The notes: generated by a model not told the origin, from the sequence alone. DNA of 64,000 bases from Larkinella sp049445795 (GCF_049445795.1 NZ_JBMSDT010000011.1:214344-278343), one strand, 5' to 3'. Numbered from the stretch's first letter, positions 52,128 to 60,840 are shown. A program made the numbers and translations.

Positions 52128-52324
52128 AAAACCGGATCAAAGTGGCCCGGGCAGAGCAGAATCTGTCCCAGGCGGATCTGGCGGAACGAATTGGGGTTAG
52201 TCGGCAGACGATCAATTCGATTGAAACCGGGCGTTATGTGCCGTCCACGGTTTTGGCCCTGAAAATGGCGCAGGTGTTTGAGAAAACCGTGGAGGAGATT
52301 TTTCAACTGGAAGAAACGGATTGA
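52124..52324 (+). CDS. XRE-family HTH regulator (YozG-like)
   Basis: A 66-residue protein that is almost entirely a Cro/CI helix-turn-helix: L-S-Q-A-D-L-A-E-R-I-G-V-S-R-Q-T-I-N-S-I-E at about residues 15-35, then Y-V-P-S-T-V-L-A-L-K-M-A. A four-nt overlap (ATGA) with the membrane gene couples them; the next gene follows without a gap (TGA then GTG). It probably represses its own module through the dyad at 51573-51592. Confidence 0.92.
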   Translation: MKNRIKVARAEQNLSQADLAERIGVSRQTINSIETGRYVPSTVLALKMAQVFEKTVEEIFQLEETD

Positions 52325-52330
52325 GTGGCC

Positions 52331-52903
52331 ATGCCAAAGCTGTTTATCCTGGCCGGGTGCAATGGAGCCGGAAAGACCACGGCGGCTTATACGATCCTGC
52401 CGGACGTGCTGAACATCCGGCAGTTTGTCAACGCGGACGAAATTGCGCGGGGTCTCTCGCCGTTTGAACCGGAGTCGGTGGCCTTGGAAGCTGGTCGGAT
52501 GATGCTGAATCGGATGAACCAATTGCTTGAACAGCAAGTTGATTTCGCGTTTGAGACGACGCTTTCGACGCGGTCATACGTCCAAACCATCAAACGGGCT
52601 CAACAGGCGGGCTATTCGGTGACGTTGTTTTACGTTTGGCTGGAATCGGTTGAATTGGCGAAGGAGCGGGTGGCCGCCAGAGTGGCACGCGGAGGGCACA
52701 GCATTCCGCCCGAGGTGATTGAAAGGCGATATAAGCGGAGTATTCAGAATTTGATGACTTTGTATTTACCCATTTGCAATCGAACCATCGTTGTAAACAA
52801 TTCGACGACCGAACTTAGCCCGGTGGCCGAATGTTGGGATGGAGGAAGCAAGGAAATTCTGGACGAATCAGTTTGGTTTTTAATGAATCATCATGAATTC
52901 TAA
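52331..52903 (+). CDS. Zeta-toxin-like P-loop kinase
   Basis: A 190-residue AAA_33/zeta-toxin family ATPase. Walker A is G-C-N-G-A-G-K-T-T at about residues 9-17. F-V-N-A-D-E-I-A-R-G follows, then F-E-T-T-L-S-T-R-S-Y near residue 75 and a C-terminal lid with R-R-Y-K-R-S. Classical zeta toxins phosphorylate UDP-N-acetylglucosamine and poison cell-wall synthesis; stand-alone homologues in Bacteroidota are uncharacterised. ATG at 52331 is preferred over the GTG at 52325. It overlaps the 51-aa gene that follows by 11 nt, a toxin-antitoxin-like layout. Confidence 0.85.
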   Translation: MPKLFILAGCNGAGKTTAAYTILPDVLNIRQFVNADEIARGLSPFEPESVALEAGRMMLNRMNQLLEQQVDFAFETTLSTRSYVQTIKRAQQAGYSVTLFYVWLESVELAKERVAARVARGGHSIPPEVIERRYKRSIQNLMTLYLPICNRTIVVNNSTTELSPVAECWDGGSKEILDESVWFLMNHHEF

Positions 52904-53048
52904 GCAATTATCACCGGAAAGTCAGCGACTGGTTGACGGGATGCGCCGGGCGGTTCAGCGCGTGATTGAACAGGCCAAGCGAAATGATGAAGAACTAGTT
53001 GTTGCCCGGGACGGAAAACCCGTTCGAATAAAAGCTCGAGAGTTATGA
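52893..53048 (+). CDS. 51-residue protein, candidate antitoxin of the zeta-like kinase
   Basis: A short gene read directly from the DNA: M-N-S-K-Q-L-S-P-E-S-Q-R then an amphipathic helix (M-R-R-A-V-Q-R-V-I-E-Q-A-K-R) and a Phd-like tail E-L-V-V-A-R-D-G-K-P-V-R-I-K. Its ATG lies inside the end of the kinase gene (11-nt overlap) and its TGA overlaps the lutB ATG (ATGA at 53045). Size, charge and tight coupling suggest a partner or antitoxin of the kinase; this is inference. Confidence 0.6.
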   Translation: MNSKQLSPESQRLVDGMRRAVQRVIEQAKRNDEELVVARDGKPVRIKAREL

Positions 53049-54415
53049 CCATGAACCATTCCCAGGCCGCCGAGGAGTTTACCCACGACGTTGAGCGGAC
53101 CACCTGGCACGACAAAACCCTGTGGTTTGTGCGCGAAAAGCGCGACAAGGCGGTTTTTCAGATTCCCGAGTGGGAAGATTTGCGCGAAGCCGCGTCCCGC
53201 ATTAAACACCATTCGCTCTCAAATCTGGACGAATATCTCCTGGAATTCGAGGAGAACGCCATCAAAAACGGGGTGAAAGTCCACTGGGCGGCCGATGCCC
53301 GGGAGCACAACCAGATCGTGCTGCAAATCCTGCGCGAGAACGGCGTCAGTCAGATGGTCAAAAGTAAGTCGATGCTGACAGAAGAGTGCCACCTGAACGA
53401 TTTTTTGATCGAGCAGGGTGTGGATGTGGTCGATACGGATTTGGGCGAACGTGTGGTGCAACTCGCCAACGAACCACCCAGCCACATCGTGATGCCCTGT
53501 ATTCACAAGAAAAAAGAAGAAATCGGGGAGCTGTTTCACGAACACCTGGGCACCGAAAAAGGCGCTTCCGACCCGAAATACCTGGCCGAAGCCGCCCGGC
53601 AACACCTTCGCGAAAAATTCCTGACGCGCCGGGCCGCGCTGACGGGCGTCAACTTCGCCGTGGCCGAAACAGGCGGTTTTGTGGTGTGCACCAACGAAGG
53701 CAATGCCGACATGGGCGCGCACCTGGCTGATGTGCACATTGCTAGCATGGGCATCGAGAAGATCATTCCGAAAGCCCGGCACCTCGGCGTTTTTCTGCGG
53801 CTGCTGGCCCGGAGCGCCACCGGCCAACCCATCACGACGTATTCGAGCCATTTCCACCGGCCACGACCCGGCCAGACGATGCACATTGTCATTGTCGATA
53901 ATGGCCGTACCACCCAACTGGGCCGCCCGGATTTTCGGAATTCGTTGAAGTGTATTCGCTGCGGGGCCTGCATGAACACCTGTCCGGTCTATCGCCGGAG
54001 CGGGGGACACAGTTACCACAACGCCGTCGCCGGCCCAATTGGGTCGATTCTGGCCCCGAACCTCGACATGCGCAAAAACGCCGACCTGCCGTTTGCGTCG
54101 ACGCTCTGCGGGTCGTGTTCCAACGTGTGCCCGGTCAAGATCGATATTCACGACCAGTTGTACAAATGGCGGCAGGTCCTGGCATCTGAGGGCTACGTCG
54201 ATAGCGCCAAGAAACAGGGTATGAAATTGATGGCGAGCGTGTTTGCCAATCCGAAGCTGTTCCGGTTTTCGGGAAAAGCCGGGCGGACGATGATGCGTCT
54301 GGTTCCGTTTTCGGTCTCCAACCCGCTCAATCCCTGGTACAAGCAGCGCGAAATGCCCGAACCGCCGAAAGAAAGCTTCCGGGAATGGTATGTGAAAAAA
54401 AGGAATAGTTCATAA
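53045..54415 (+). CDS. lutB: L-lactate utilisation protein LutB/LldF (Fe-S, LUD domain)
   Basis: A 456-residue iron-sulfur subunit of the LutABC L-lactate oxidase. An N-terminal LUD domain (residues about 60-290) contains A-L-T-G-V-N-F-A-V-A-E-T-G. Two ferredoxin motifs follow: C-I-R-C-G-A-C-M-N-T-C-P near residue 303 and C-G-S-C-S-N-V-C-P near 358. A second in-frame ATG at 53051 is equally possible. The start overlaps the 51-aa gene by 4 nt, so the island is spliced tightly onto lutB. Confidence 0.94.
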   Translation: MTMNHSQAAEEFTHDVERTTWHDKTLWFVREKRDKAVFQIPEWEDLREAASRIKHHSLSNLDEYLLEFEENAIKNGVKVHWAADAREHNQIVLQILRENGVSQMVKSKSMLTEECHLNDFLIEQGVDVVDTDLGERVVQLANEPPSHIVMPCIHKKKEEIGELFHEHLGTEKGASDPKYLAEAARQHLREKFLTRRAALTGVNFAVAETGGFVVCTNEGNADMGAHLADVHIASMGIEKIIPKARHLGVFLRLLARSATGQPITTYSSHFHRPRPGQTMHIVIVDNGRTTQLGRPDFRNSLKCIRCGACMNTCPVYRRSGGHSYHNAVAGPIGSILAPNLDMRKNADLPFASTLCGSCSNVCPVKIDIHDQLYKWRQVLASEGYVDSAKKQGMKLMASVFANPKLFRFSGKAGRTMMRLVPFSVSNPLNPWYKQREMPEPPKESFREWYVKKRNSS

Positions 54416-54457
54416 TGAACAGCGTCCCTGTCATTATTCATTCTTCATTAATTATGA
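54408..54457. repeat. Possible decayed AT-rich inverted repeat at the lutB-lutC junction
   Basis: TTCATAATGAA at the lutB stop and TCATTATTCATTCTTCATTAATTATGA before the lutC start are partial inverse matches built of similar ATTC/TTCATT words. It resembles the other junction repeats but is too degenerate to be sure. Confidence 0.3.
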
Positions 54458-55053
54458 GCAGTCGCGAACGCATTCTGGCCGCTGTCCGGCAAAATAAACC
54501 GGATTTGCAGCCCTTACCGGAAAAGGCTACGTTTCAGGCGGATTATCCGGACCTGGTGGCCAAGTTTTCAGAAATTCTGCGGTTTATTGGCGGGACACCC
54601 GTTGTTATAGCCGGTTACACCGATGCCGAAGCGTACATTCGGCAAACTTACAGTGATCTGCCCAACGTGGTGAGCAAGGTTCCGGCGTTGGCGCATCTGG
54701 CGACGGTCGGGTCGGATGCCGACGATCCGCACCAGTTGGAAACCGTTGATCTGGCGATCATTCAGGGTGATTTTGGCGTGGCTGAAAACTCGGCGATCTG
54801 GGTGCCGGAGGAGCGCGGAGGGCACCGCGTGCTGCCGTTTATTTGCCAACACCTGGTTTTGATGGTCAATGCATCGGATCTGGTGCCGAACATGCACGAT
54901 GCGTATGAACGCCTGAAAGTCGGTGAATCCGGCTTCGGCGTTTTTATTGCCGGACCGTCGAAAACGGCTGATATTGAGCAAGCACTGGTGATTGGCGCGC
55001 ATGGAGCCCGGAGCCTTTCAGTGCTAATCCTGCAAAATTTCGTAACCGAATAA
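54454..55053 (+). CDS. lutC: L-lactate utilisation protein LutC/LldG (LUD domain)
   Basis: A 199-residue LUD-domain protein, third component of the LutABC lactate oxidase. The N terminus M-S-S-R-E-R-I-L-A-A-V-R is typical of LutC. Internal marks: V-D-L-A-I-I-Q-G-D-F-G-V-A-E-N near residue 110 and F-I-A-G-P-S-K-T-A-D-I-E-Q near the C terminus. I chose ATG 54454; an earlier in-frame ATG at 54415 would add 13 residues read from repeat-like DNA. The stop overlaps the next start (TAATG). Confidence 0.9.
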   Translation: MSSRERILAAVRQNKPDLQPLPEKATFQADYPDLVAKFSEILRFIGGTPVVIAGYTDAEAYIRQTYSDLPNVVSKVPALAHLATVGSDADDPHQLETVDLAIIQGDFGVAENSAIWVPEERGGHRVLPFICQHLVLMVNASDLVPNMHDAYERLKVGESGFGVFIAGPSKTADIEQALVIGAHGARSLSVLILQNFVTE

Positions 55054-55667
55054 TGAAAAGCCATGTTGTAAAAACCGTATATTGGGCCAAAACGCACAGC
55101 AACGTGGCAAGCATTTATCTCGATACCTGTACTTTACGGCCCTGGCGGGATGGCGACGAGTTTTCGTTGTCGGAGCACGCCAACAACCGAAAAATCTGGG
55201 ACCGCGTTCGCGATTTTTTTCCGCATCCGTACACCGTCCGGGACGCCAGTTCCTGGATACGCATGAATCGCTCCTATCAGCAGCCGGTCAATTTGGCCAT
55301 CGACATCGGAGGGCGGGCTGTCGGGAACATCGGCTTTACAATCAAGGAAGACATCTACCGGCATAACGCCGAGATTGGATACTGGCTGGGTGAGACTCAC
55401 TGGGGTCGGGGTATTATGACCGAAGTACTGCCTGCCATGGTCGACTACATCTTCGCTAATTTTCAGGTCAATCGGCTGTTTGGTTGTGTTCTGGAGGGCA
55501 ATCATGTGTCGATGCGGGTACTGCAACAAGCCGGTTTTCGGCCCGAAGCCGTGCTGAAAAAAGCCGCCTACAAGAACAGTCAGTACCTCGACGAACACAT
55601 TTTTGCCATGTTACGGGAGGAGTTTGTCGCCCGAAAAGAACGTATTTCCCTCGCCCGCAGACAGTAG
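55053..55667 (+). CDS. GNAT acetyltransferase, RimJ/RimL type
   Basis: A 204-residue acetyltransferase of the Acetyltransf_3 group. L-R-P-W-R-D-G-D lies near residue 28, the acetyl-CoA loop is G-E-T-H-W-G-R-G-I-M-T-E-V near 110, and V-S-M-R-V-L-Q-Q-A-G-F-R follows near 150. The start at 55053 overlaps the lutC stop (TAATG), so it is translationally coupled to the lactate operon; whether this has meaning for lactate use is unclear. Confidence 0.85.
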   Translation: MKSHVVKTVYWAKTHSNVASIYLDTCTLRPWRDGDEFSLSEHANNRKIWDRVRDFFPHPYTVRDASSWIRMNRSYQQPVNLAIDIGGRAVGNIGFTIKEDIYRHNAEIGYWLGETHWGRGIMTEVLPAMVDYIFANFQVNRLFGCVLEGNHVSMRVLQQAGFRPEAVLKKAAYKNSQYLDEHIFAMLREEFVARKERISLARRQ

Positions 55668-55696
55668 GGTTCCTCAGAAAGTTGTTTCTTTGCACC

Positions 55697-56413
55697 ATGC
55701 CAAAAATTGTGATTGCCATCGATGGCTATTCCAGTTGTGGAAAAAGTACGACGGCCAAACAGGTTGCTGCCCGCTTGGGGTATGCCTACATTGATACCGG
55801 TGCGATGTATCGGTCGGTCAGTCTCTTTTTCAGTCAGCATCACGTCGCCCTGACCAATCCGAAAGCCATTCTGGATGCCCTGCAACAGATTCATATCACC
55901 TTCAACCACAATGCCCGCACTGGCCGGAACGAAACCTGCCTGAACGGCCTGAATGTCGAGGAAGAAATCCGGAAAATGTACATCTCGAACATTGTCAGCG
56001 AGGTGAGCGCGATTCCGGAAGTTCGGTATGCGATGGTGGCCCAACAGCAGAAAATGGGGCGAAAGCGGGGCGTTGTGATGGACGGGCGCGACATTGGAAC
56101 GCAGGTATTTCCAGACGCCGAACTGAAAATATTTATGACCGCCGACCCGACGATCCGCGCGCAACGTCGCCAGATTGAGTTGCTGGAACGGGGCGAAATG
56201 CTGGGTCTGGATGCCATTCTGGAAAACCTGCTGAAACGCGATTACATTGACAGTAACCGCTCCGAAGGGCCGCTGCGCAAGGCTCATGACGCCATTGAAC
56301 TCGACACATCGTTTATGACCCTCGATGAGCAGGTCGATTGGGTCATTCAACTGGCCGACGAAAAAATTGCCAGTCTCCACCGCAAAGGTCATTTCAACCC
56401 CCAGGACGCATGA
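55697..56413 (+). CDS. cmk: Cytidylate kinase
   Basis: A 238-residue CMP/dCMP kinase of nucleotide metabolism. P-loop G-Y-S-S-C-G-K-S-T-T at residues 9-18, then Y-I-D-T-G-A-M-Y-R-S-V near 34, V-M-D-G-R-D-I-G-T-Q-V-F-P near 131, and the lid A-Q-R-R-Q-I-E-L. Start at 55697 is fixed by homology; the upstream open frame is antisense to nothing but lies within the GNAT gene. Its stop overlaps the next start (ATGA). Confidence 0.95.
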   Translation: MPKIVIAIDGYSSCGKSTTAKQVAARLGYAYIDTGAMYRSVSLFFSQHHVALTNPKAILDALQQIHITFNHNARTGRNETCLNGLNVEEEIRKMYISNIVSEVSAIPEVRYAMVAQQQKMGRKRGVVMDGRDIGTQVFPDAELKIFMTADPTIRAQRRQIELLERGEMLGLDAILENLLKRDYIDSNRSEGPLRKAHDAIELDTSFMTLDEQVDWVIQLADEKIASLHRKGHFNPQDA

Positions 56414-57486
56414 AGGCTGATTACCTGATTGTCGGACAGGGTTTGGCCGGATCAGTCCTGGCCTGGACACTGGATCAGCGCGGGAAGCGGGTGGTACTGG
56501 TCGATGCTGCTGAACGCCCCTCGGCTTCGCTGGCGGCTGCCGGTATTTTCAATCCGTTGACCGGCAAAAAGCTCGTGCGGACCTGGAAAGCCGATGAATT
56601 GTTCCCGTTTTTGAAAACGTTTTACAGCCGGGTTGAGCAGGTGCTGCAAACCCGGTTTTTGCATTTCTCCACCATTTACCGGCCTTACCGCTCCATCGAG
56701 GAACAAAATACCTACCTGGCCCTGACCGCTGACGTGTCCATTGGGCAATACGTCAACGAATCGGTGGATGACGAACATTACCGGCCCTATATTCACAATC
56801 CGCATGGCGGTTTGGAAGTGACCGGGGCCGGTTGGGTCGAGGTGCCGGTTTTTCTGGATGCAATTCGACGCTATTTTCGGAAGAAAGGGCAATATGTCGA
56901 AGCCCACTTCGATGTCCGCGAGTTGGACATTCGTCCCGATTCGGTGGCCTGGCGGAGTCAGGTTTACGGTAAGCTCCTGTTTTGCGAAGGCCCGCACGCT
57001 CATCAAAATCCGCTTTTTGACTGGTTACCCTATAATCCGGTCAAGGGACAGACATTGGAGGTGGAAATAGACAATTATCCCATCCGGGAAATCGTTAATC
57101 AGGGGATCTTCCTACTCCCCGTTGAATCAAATCGTTACCGGGTTGGTGCCACCTACACCTGGCATGACCTGGATTGGCAAACAACCGAGGATGGAAAAGC
57201 GTTTTTAGAGCAGAAGCTCAGAATGTTACTGAAGGTACCCTATTGTGTGGTGGGGCAGCGGGTCGGCATCCGCCCGGCAACGAAAGACCGGCGGCCGTTG
57301 ATCGGATTACATCCGGCGTATCCGGCCGTTGGCATTTTCAACGGATTGGGTACCAAGGGGGTATCACTGGCACCCTTTTTTGCCAGCCAGTTGGCCGACT
57401 TTCTGGAAGGCCGGAAAGAATTAGACCCGGAGGTGAATATTGAGCGGACCTTTTCGTTATATTACAGTGGAAAAAAGCCCGCGTGA
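56410..57486 (+). CDS. FAD-dependent amino-acid oxidase-like oxidoreductase (DAO family)
   Basis: A 358-residue flavoprotein. N-terminal Rossmann dinucleotide motif D-Y-L-I-V-G-Q-G-L-A-G-S, then V-V-L-V-D-A. A family-specific A-A-A-G-I-F-N-P-L-T-G-K follows, with G-I-R-P-A-T-K-D-R-R-P and G-L-G-T-K-G-V toward the C terminus. It resembles the FAD domain of MnmC and glycine/D-amino-acid oxidases but lacks the MnmC methyltransferase half. Four-nt overlap with cmk indicates co-transcription. Substrate unknown. Confidence 0.85.
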   Translation: MKADYLIVGQGLAGSVLAWTLDQRGKRVVLVDAAERPSASLAAAGIFNPLTGKKLVRTWKADELFPFLKTFYSRVEQVLQTRFLHFSTIYRPYRSIEEQNTYLALTADVSIGQYVNESVDDEHYRPYIHNPHGGLEVTGAGWVEVPVFLDAIRRYFRKKGQYVEAHFDVRELDIRPDSVAWRSQVYGKLLFCEGPHAHQNPLFDWLPYNPVKGQTLEVEIDNYPIREIVNQGIFLLPVESNRYRVGATYTWHDLDWQTTEDGKAFLEQKLRMLLKVPYCVVGQRVGIRPATKDRRPLIGLHPAYPAVGIFNGLGTKGVSLAPFFASQLADFLEGRKELDPEVNIERTFSLYYSGKKPA

Positions 57487-57566
57487 AGTCTGGCGGTTTT
57501 TGGTTGCTGTTTTGGTGAGCAACCGACTACTTTCCGGCCCGCGACGATGCCTAAAAGTACGTGATT

Positions 57567-60500
57567 ATGAGTAAGCAATGTATACTGTTTACGGCCGGAT
57601 TGATGCTAATACTGCAGGGAGCGATGGCGCAGAACTATCCTTCGCAGGAGCAGTTCGGCCGAAACCGCATCCAATACCGGAAGTTTGACTGGAAGGTCAT
57701 TAAAACCTCCAATTTCGAAATTTATTTTTATCAGGAAGGTAACCAGATTGCCAACCTGACTGCTCAATACGCCGAAACCGATTTCGACCGGATTACGGAG
57801 ATCTTGGGTTATACCCCGTATAACCGTATCAAGGTATTCATCTACAACTCACCCCAGGAACTGGCTCAGAGTAACATCGGGCTGAGTGCGCCCAGCGGAA
57901 CCAACTACAAGGAACTGAGCCTGTCGAAATCCCGGCTGGAGCTGGCTTTTACGGGCGATCAGATTAGTTTCCGCAAGCAACTGATTCGGGAGGTTTCGTT
58001 ACTGTTCGTCTACGACATGCTCTACGGTGGTAGTTTGAAAGACGCACTCCAGAGCTCGCTGCTCCTTTCACTTCCGGAATGGTATATGCCCGGAATTGCC
58101 TCCTATATTGCCGAAGGCTGGAGCGTTGAATTGGATGACTATATGCGCGACGTAGCCCTGACCCGGCCGGTGCGTAAACCGTCGGTGCTGGTGGGGGAAG
58201 AGGCCCGGTACGTTGGGCACTCCATCTGGAATTACATTGCCGAACGGTACGGGAAAGACAATATTTCCAATATTTTGAACCTGACCCGGATCATCCGGAA
58301 CGAGCAAAACAGCATTGCCAGCACGCTGGGTGTACCCTATTCCCGGTTTTTGCGAGAATGGCGGGACTACTACGCATCGATGGCGAAACCGGTTTCGGAA
58401 GCCTACAAGTCCGGCGAGGATGATTTTCAGGTGAGGGTTTCGAATGGGAAAGAACCGGCTCAATTGACGAGCCTGAAACTCAGTCCGGACCAGAGCCACT
58501 ACGCTTATGCAACGGCCTGGCGGGGGAAGTTCGAGGTGACGGTAGTCAATACGCAGACTCAAAAAAGACAACTTATCCGCAAAGGCGGTTACAAACAGGA
58601 CGAGTCGCCTGTGAAGCTGACCACTCCGCTGGTGACCTGGCAACGCGACAATTTGTTGGTGCTGACCGAAGAACGCGGGCAGATGTACCTATATATATAT
58701 AGCAACGTCGGGCAGAAACCGAAGCTGAAACAACGGATGACGGTTCGGGGAGTGAGCCAGGTGATCGACATGGATGCGTCGGACGATGGGGCCAGTGTGG
58801 TCTTTAGCGCCGACCGCCGGGGGCAGAGTGACCTGTACCTGTTCAGCATCGGGCGCGGAACCGTGCAGCAGTTAACCAACGATTTGTACGACGACCTGTA
58901 TCCGCAATTCGTGGGCCGAACGCGGCAGATCGTCTTTTCGTCCAATCGGCACGCCGACTCGCTGGGTACCGACAAGGGGACCTATAAAACCATCCGCAAT
59001 CAGCTTAGCCTATTTTTACACGACGGAACACCCCGGACCGAAGCGGTTACCCGTCTGACCGATTCACTGAGTACGGCGATACGTCCGGTGGCCGGAACGG
59101 AAACCACGATTTATTTTCTGGACGATGCTACTGGCGTCCGGAATCTGGCCCGGCTGGATGTGGAAAACAAAACCAAAGAGCTTGTTACGGGTTTTAGCCA
59201 GAATATCCGGCGCTATGATCTGAATCCGACATCAGGCGCTATGGTGTACAGCTACTTGAAAAACGGGGATGAGATCATTGGGTTCCGGCCCCGCGTGAAT
59301 CTGAGTCAGGCCTTGCAGTTGCCGTTGACTCGCCGGGCAACGGTTCTTGACGTTCCAAAAGCCGAAGCGGTCGGGAAGCAAACGACACCGGCTACCAGTT
59401 CAACCGCCACTGTGAACCCCAAAACCGCCGATTCGACCGTGGCGGCATCGGCTCTGAAATTAGAACCCGGCGAAGTCGATACGGATAATTACCAATTCGA
59501 CAGCGACGTAGCAAAGTCGATTGAATACCGGCAACGGCGGAGTACGACCTCGGCGTCTGTAACGATTCCGAGGACTCGTCGGCGGGAAAACGTCACCATT
59601 CGTGGCCCTTACAAATACCAGGGCTTGTTTGTCGCCAGTGATGCCAGTTCCGACTGGCGGATCGACCCGATCCGGGGTTTTGGCTACTTCCAGTCGCTGA
59701 CCATGAACGACCTGCTGGAAAACCACATTATTCGGGCCGGGTTGTTCATCACGACCAACCTGCGCAACAGTGATCTGTTTGCCGAATACCACAAATTGGT
59801 AAATCGCATCGATTACAGTGCCCGGTTCGACCGGAAAACGATCTTTTCCGATGCGGGCACATATCAGAAATACCGGTTTAACAAAGTAACTGTTTCGGCT
59901 TCGTATCCCATCTCGGTCAATAGCCGGTTTACGGTGGCTCCGTTCTACGCGGTAACACGCTATCTGGATTTGCTGCAACCGGGTGGAAGTTCATCCGATT
60001 ATACCGGCGCGCGGGCGGAGTATGTGTTTGATAATACGACACTCAACGGGATGAATATGATCGAGGGAACACGTTTCAAACTCCGCTATGAAAACTACGT
60101 GGGTCTGACTGAACGTGTGGAGGGAGGAGTCCGGCGCGGGGCGGGAAGCTTCGACCGGATTACCGTCGATTTGCGGCATTACCAGAAAATTCACCGTGAC
60201 ATTATTCTGGCTGTTCGACTGTCGGGAAGCCACTCGGCGGGCCGGGCTCCCAAGAAAAGTACACTCGGTGGGATGGAGAACTGGATTGGGATCTCAGAAG
60301 GCGTCAAGGAAGACCGGGCTAACAATCCGCTGCTGATGCCGGCTAACCGGGACAATCGGGATGTTTTTTTCCTGGATCTGGCTGCCCCGTTGCGGGGCTT
60401 CAAACTGGGCAAGCTTACCGGAACGAGCCACATGCTGGGCAACGCCGAATTTAGATTGCCGATCATCCGGTATTTATCCCGGGGACCGGTTACCTCCAAC

Positions 60501-60788
60501 TTTCTGCGGAATTTCCAACTCGTAGGGTTTAGTGATATCGGCACAGCCTGGGCGGGTAAAGGGCCTTTTAGTCGGCAGAATAGCCTGAATACCGAAGTCG
60601 TTGGTGGCAATGGCGATCCCTTCCAGGCAACGGTTACGAATTTTAAAAACCCGTTCCTGATTGGCTACGGAGCCGGAGCCCGGACGATGTTGTTTGGTTA
60701 CTACGTCAAATTTGATTATGCCTGGGGGCTTGAAAACAATGTTGTCGGTAAGCCTGTTGCTTACCTGACGCTTGGTTATGATTTTTAA
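57567..60788 (+). CDS. Large exported protein: degenerate peptidase-MA, TolB propeller, outer-membrane barrel
   Basis: A 1073-residue Bacteroidota protein usually annotated as TolB-like. Signal peptide M-S-K-Q-C-I-L-F-T-A-G ending A-M-A-Q. Residues about 25-290 resemble a gluzincin/peptidase-MA domain, but the HExxH zinc motif is replaced by R-E-V-S-L (before L-F-V-Y-D-M-L), so it is probably inactive. Then a TolB/WD40-like propeller (about 300-560; S-D-D-G-A-S-V-V-F-S-A-D-R), a low-complexity linker (about 600-640) and a C-terminal Omp85-like beta-barrel ending Y-L-T-L-G-Y-D-F, a terminal Phe as in outer-membrane proteins. Function unknown; envelope assembly or scaffold is a guess. Confidence 0.75.
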   Translation: MSKQCILFTAGLMLILQGAMAQNYPSQEQFGRNRIQYRKFDWKVIKTSNFEIYFYQEGNQIANLTAQYAETDFDRITEILGYTPYNRIKVFIYNSPQELAQSNIGLSAPSGTNYKELSLSKSRLELAFTGDQISFRKQLIREVSLLFVYDMLYGGSLKDALQSSLLLSLPEWYMPGIASYIAEGWSVELDDYMRDVALTRPVRKPSVLVGEEARYVGHSIWNYIAERYGKDNISNILNLTRIIRNEQNSIASTLGVPYSRFLREWRDYYASMAKPVSEAYKSGEDDFQVRVSNGKEPAQLTSLKLSPDQSHYAYATAWRGKFEVTVVNTQTQKRQLIRKGGYKQDESPVKLTTPLVTWQRDNLLVLTEERGQMYLYIYSNVGQKPKLKQRMTVRGVSQVIDMDASDDGASVVFSADRRGQSDLYLFSIGRGTVQQLTNDLYDDLYPQFVGRTRQIVFSSNRHADSLGTDKGTYKTIRNQLSLFLHDGTPRTEAVTRLTDSLSTAIRPVAGTETTIYFLDDATGVRNLARLDVENKTKELVTGFSQNIRRYDLNPTSGAMVYSYLKNGDEIIGFRPRVNLSQALQLPLTRRATVLDVPKAEAVGKQTTPATSSTATVNPKTADSTVAASALKLEPGEVDTDNYQFDSDVAKSIEYRQRRSTTSASVTIPRTRRRENVTIRGPYKYQGLFVASDASSDWRIDPIRGFGYFQSLTMNDLLENHIIRAGLFITTNLRNSDLFAEYHKLVNRIDYSARFDRKTIFSDAGTYQKYRFNKVTVSASYPISVNSRFTVAPFYAVTRYLDLLQPGGSSSDYTGARAEYVFDNTTLNGMNMIEGTRFKLRYENYVGLTERVEGGVRRGAGSFDRITVDLRHYQKIHRDIILAVRLSGSHSAGRAPKKSTLGGMENWIGISEGVKEDRANNPLLMPANRDNRDVFFLDLAAPLRGFKLGKLTGTSHMLGNAEFRLPIIRYLSRGPVTSNFLRNFQLVGFSDIGTAWAGKGPFSRQNSLNTEVVGGNGDPFQATVTNFKNPFLIGYGAGARTMLFGYYVKFDYAWGLENNVVGKPVAYLTLGYDF

Positions 60789-60804
60789 TCAATATTATTA
60801 TTCG

Positions 60805-60840
60805 AACGCCAAAAACCGCATCAAGCGGTTTTTGGCGTTT
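60805..60840 (+). terminator. Strong rho-independent terminator
   Basis: A perfect 15-bp stem AACGCCAAAAACCGC / GCGGTTTTTGGCGTT with a 5-nt loop, 16 nt after the stop of the TolB-like gene; the T-rich 3' side and the trailing T make it a convincing terminator. Confidence 0.88.

Noticed and set aside
54415..54453. Upstream start for LutC
   Set aside because: The 13 extra residues come from AT-rich repeat-like DNA overlapping the lutB stop; M-S-S-R-E-R-I-L is the usual LutC N terminus.
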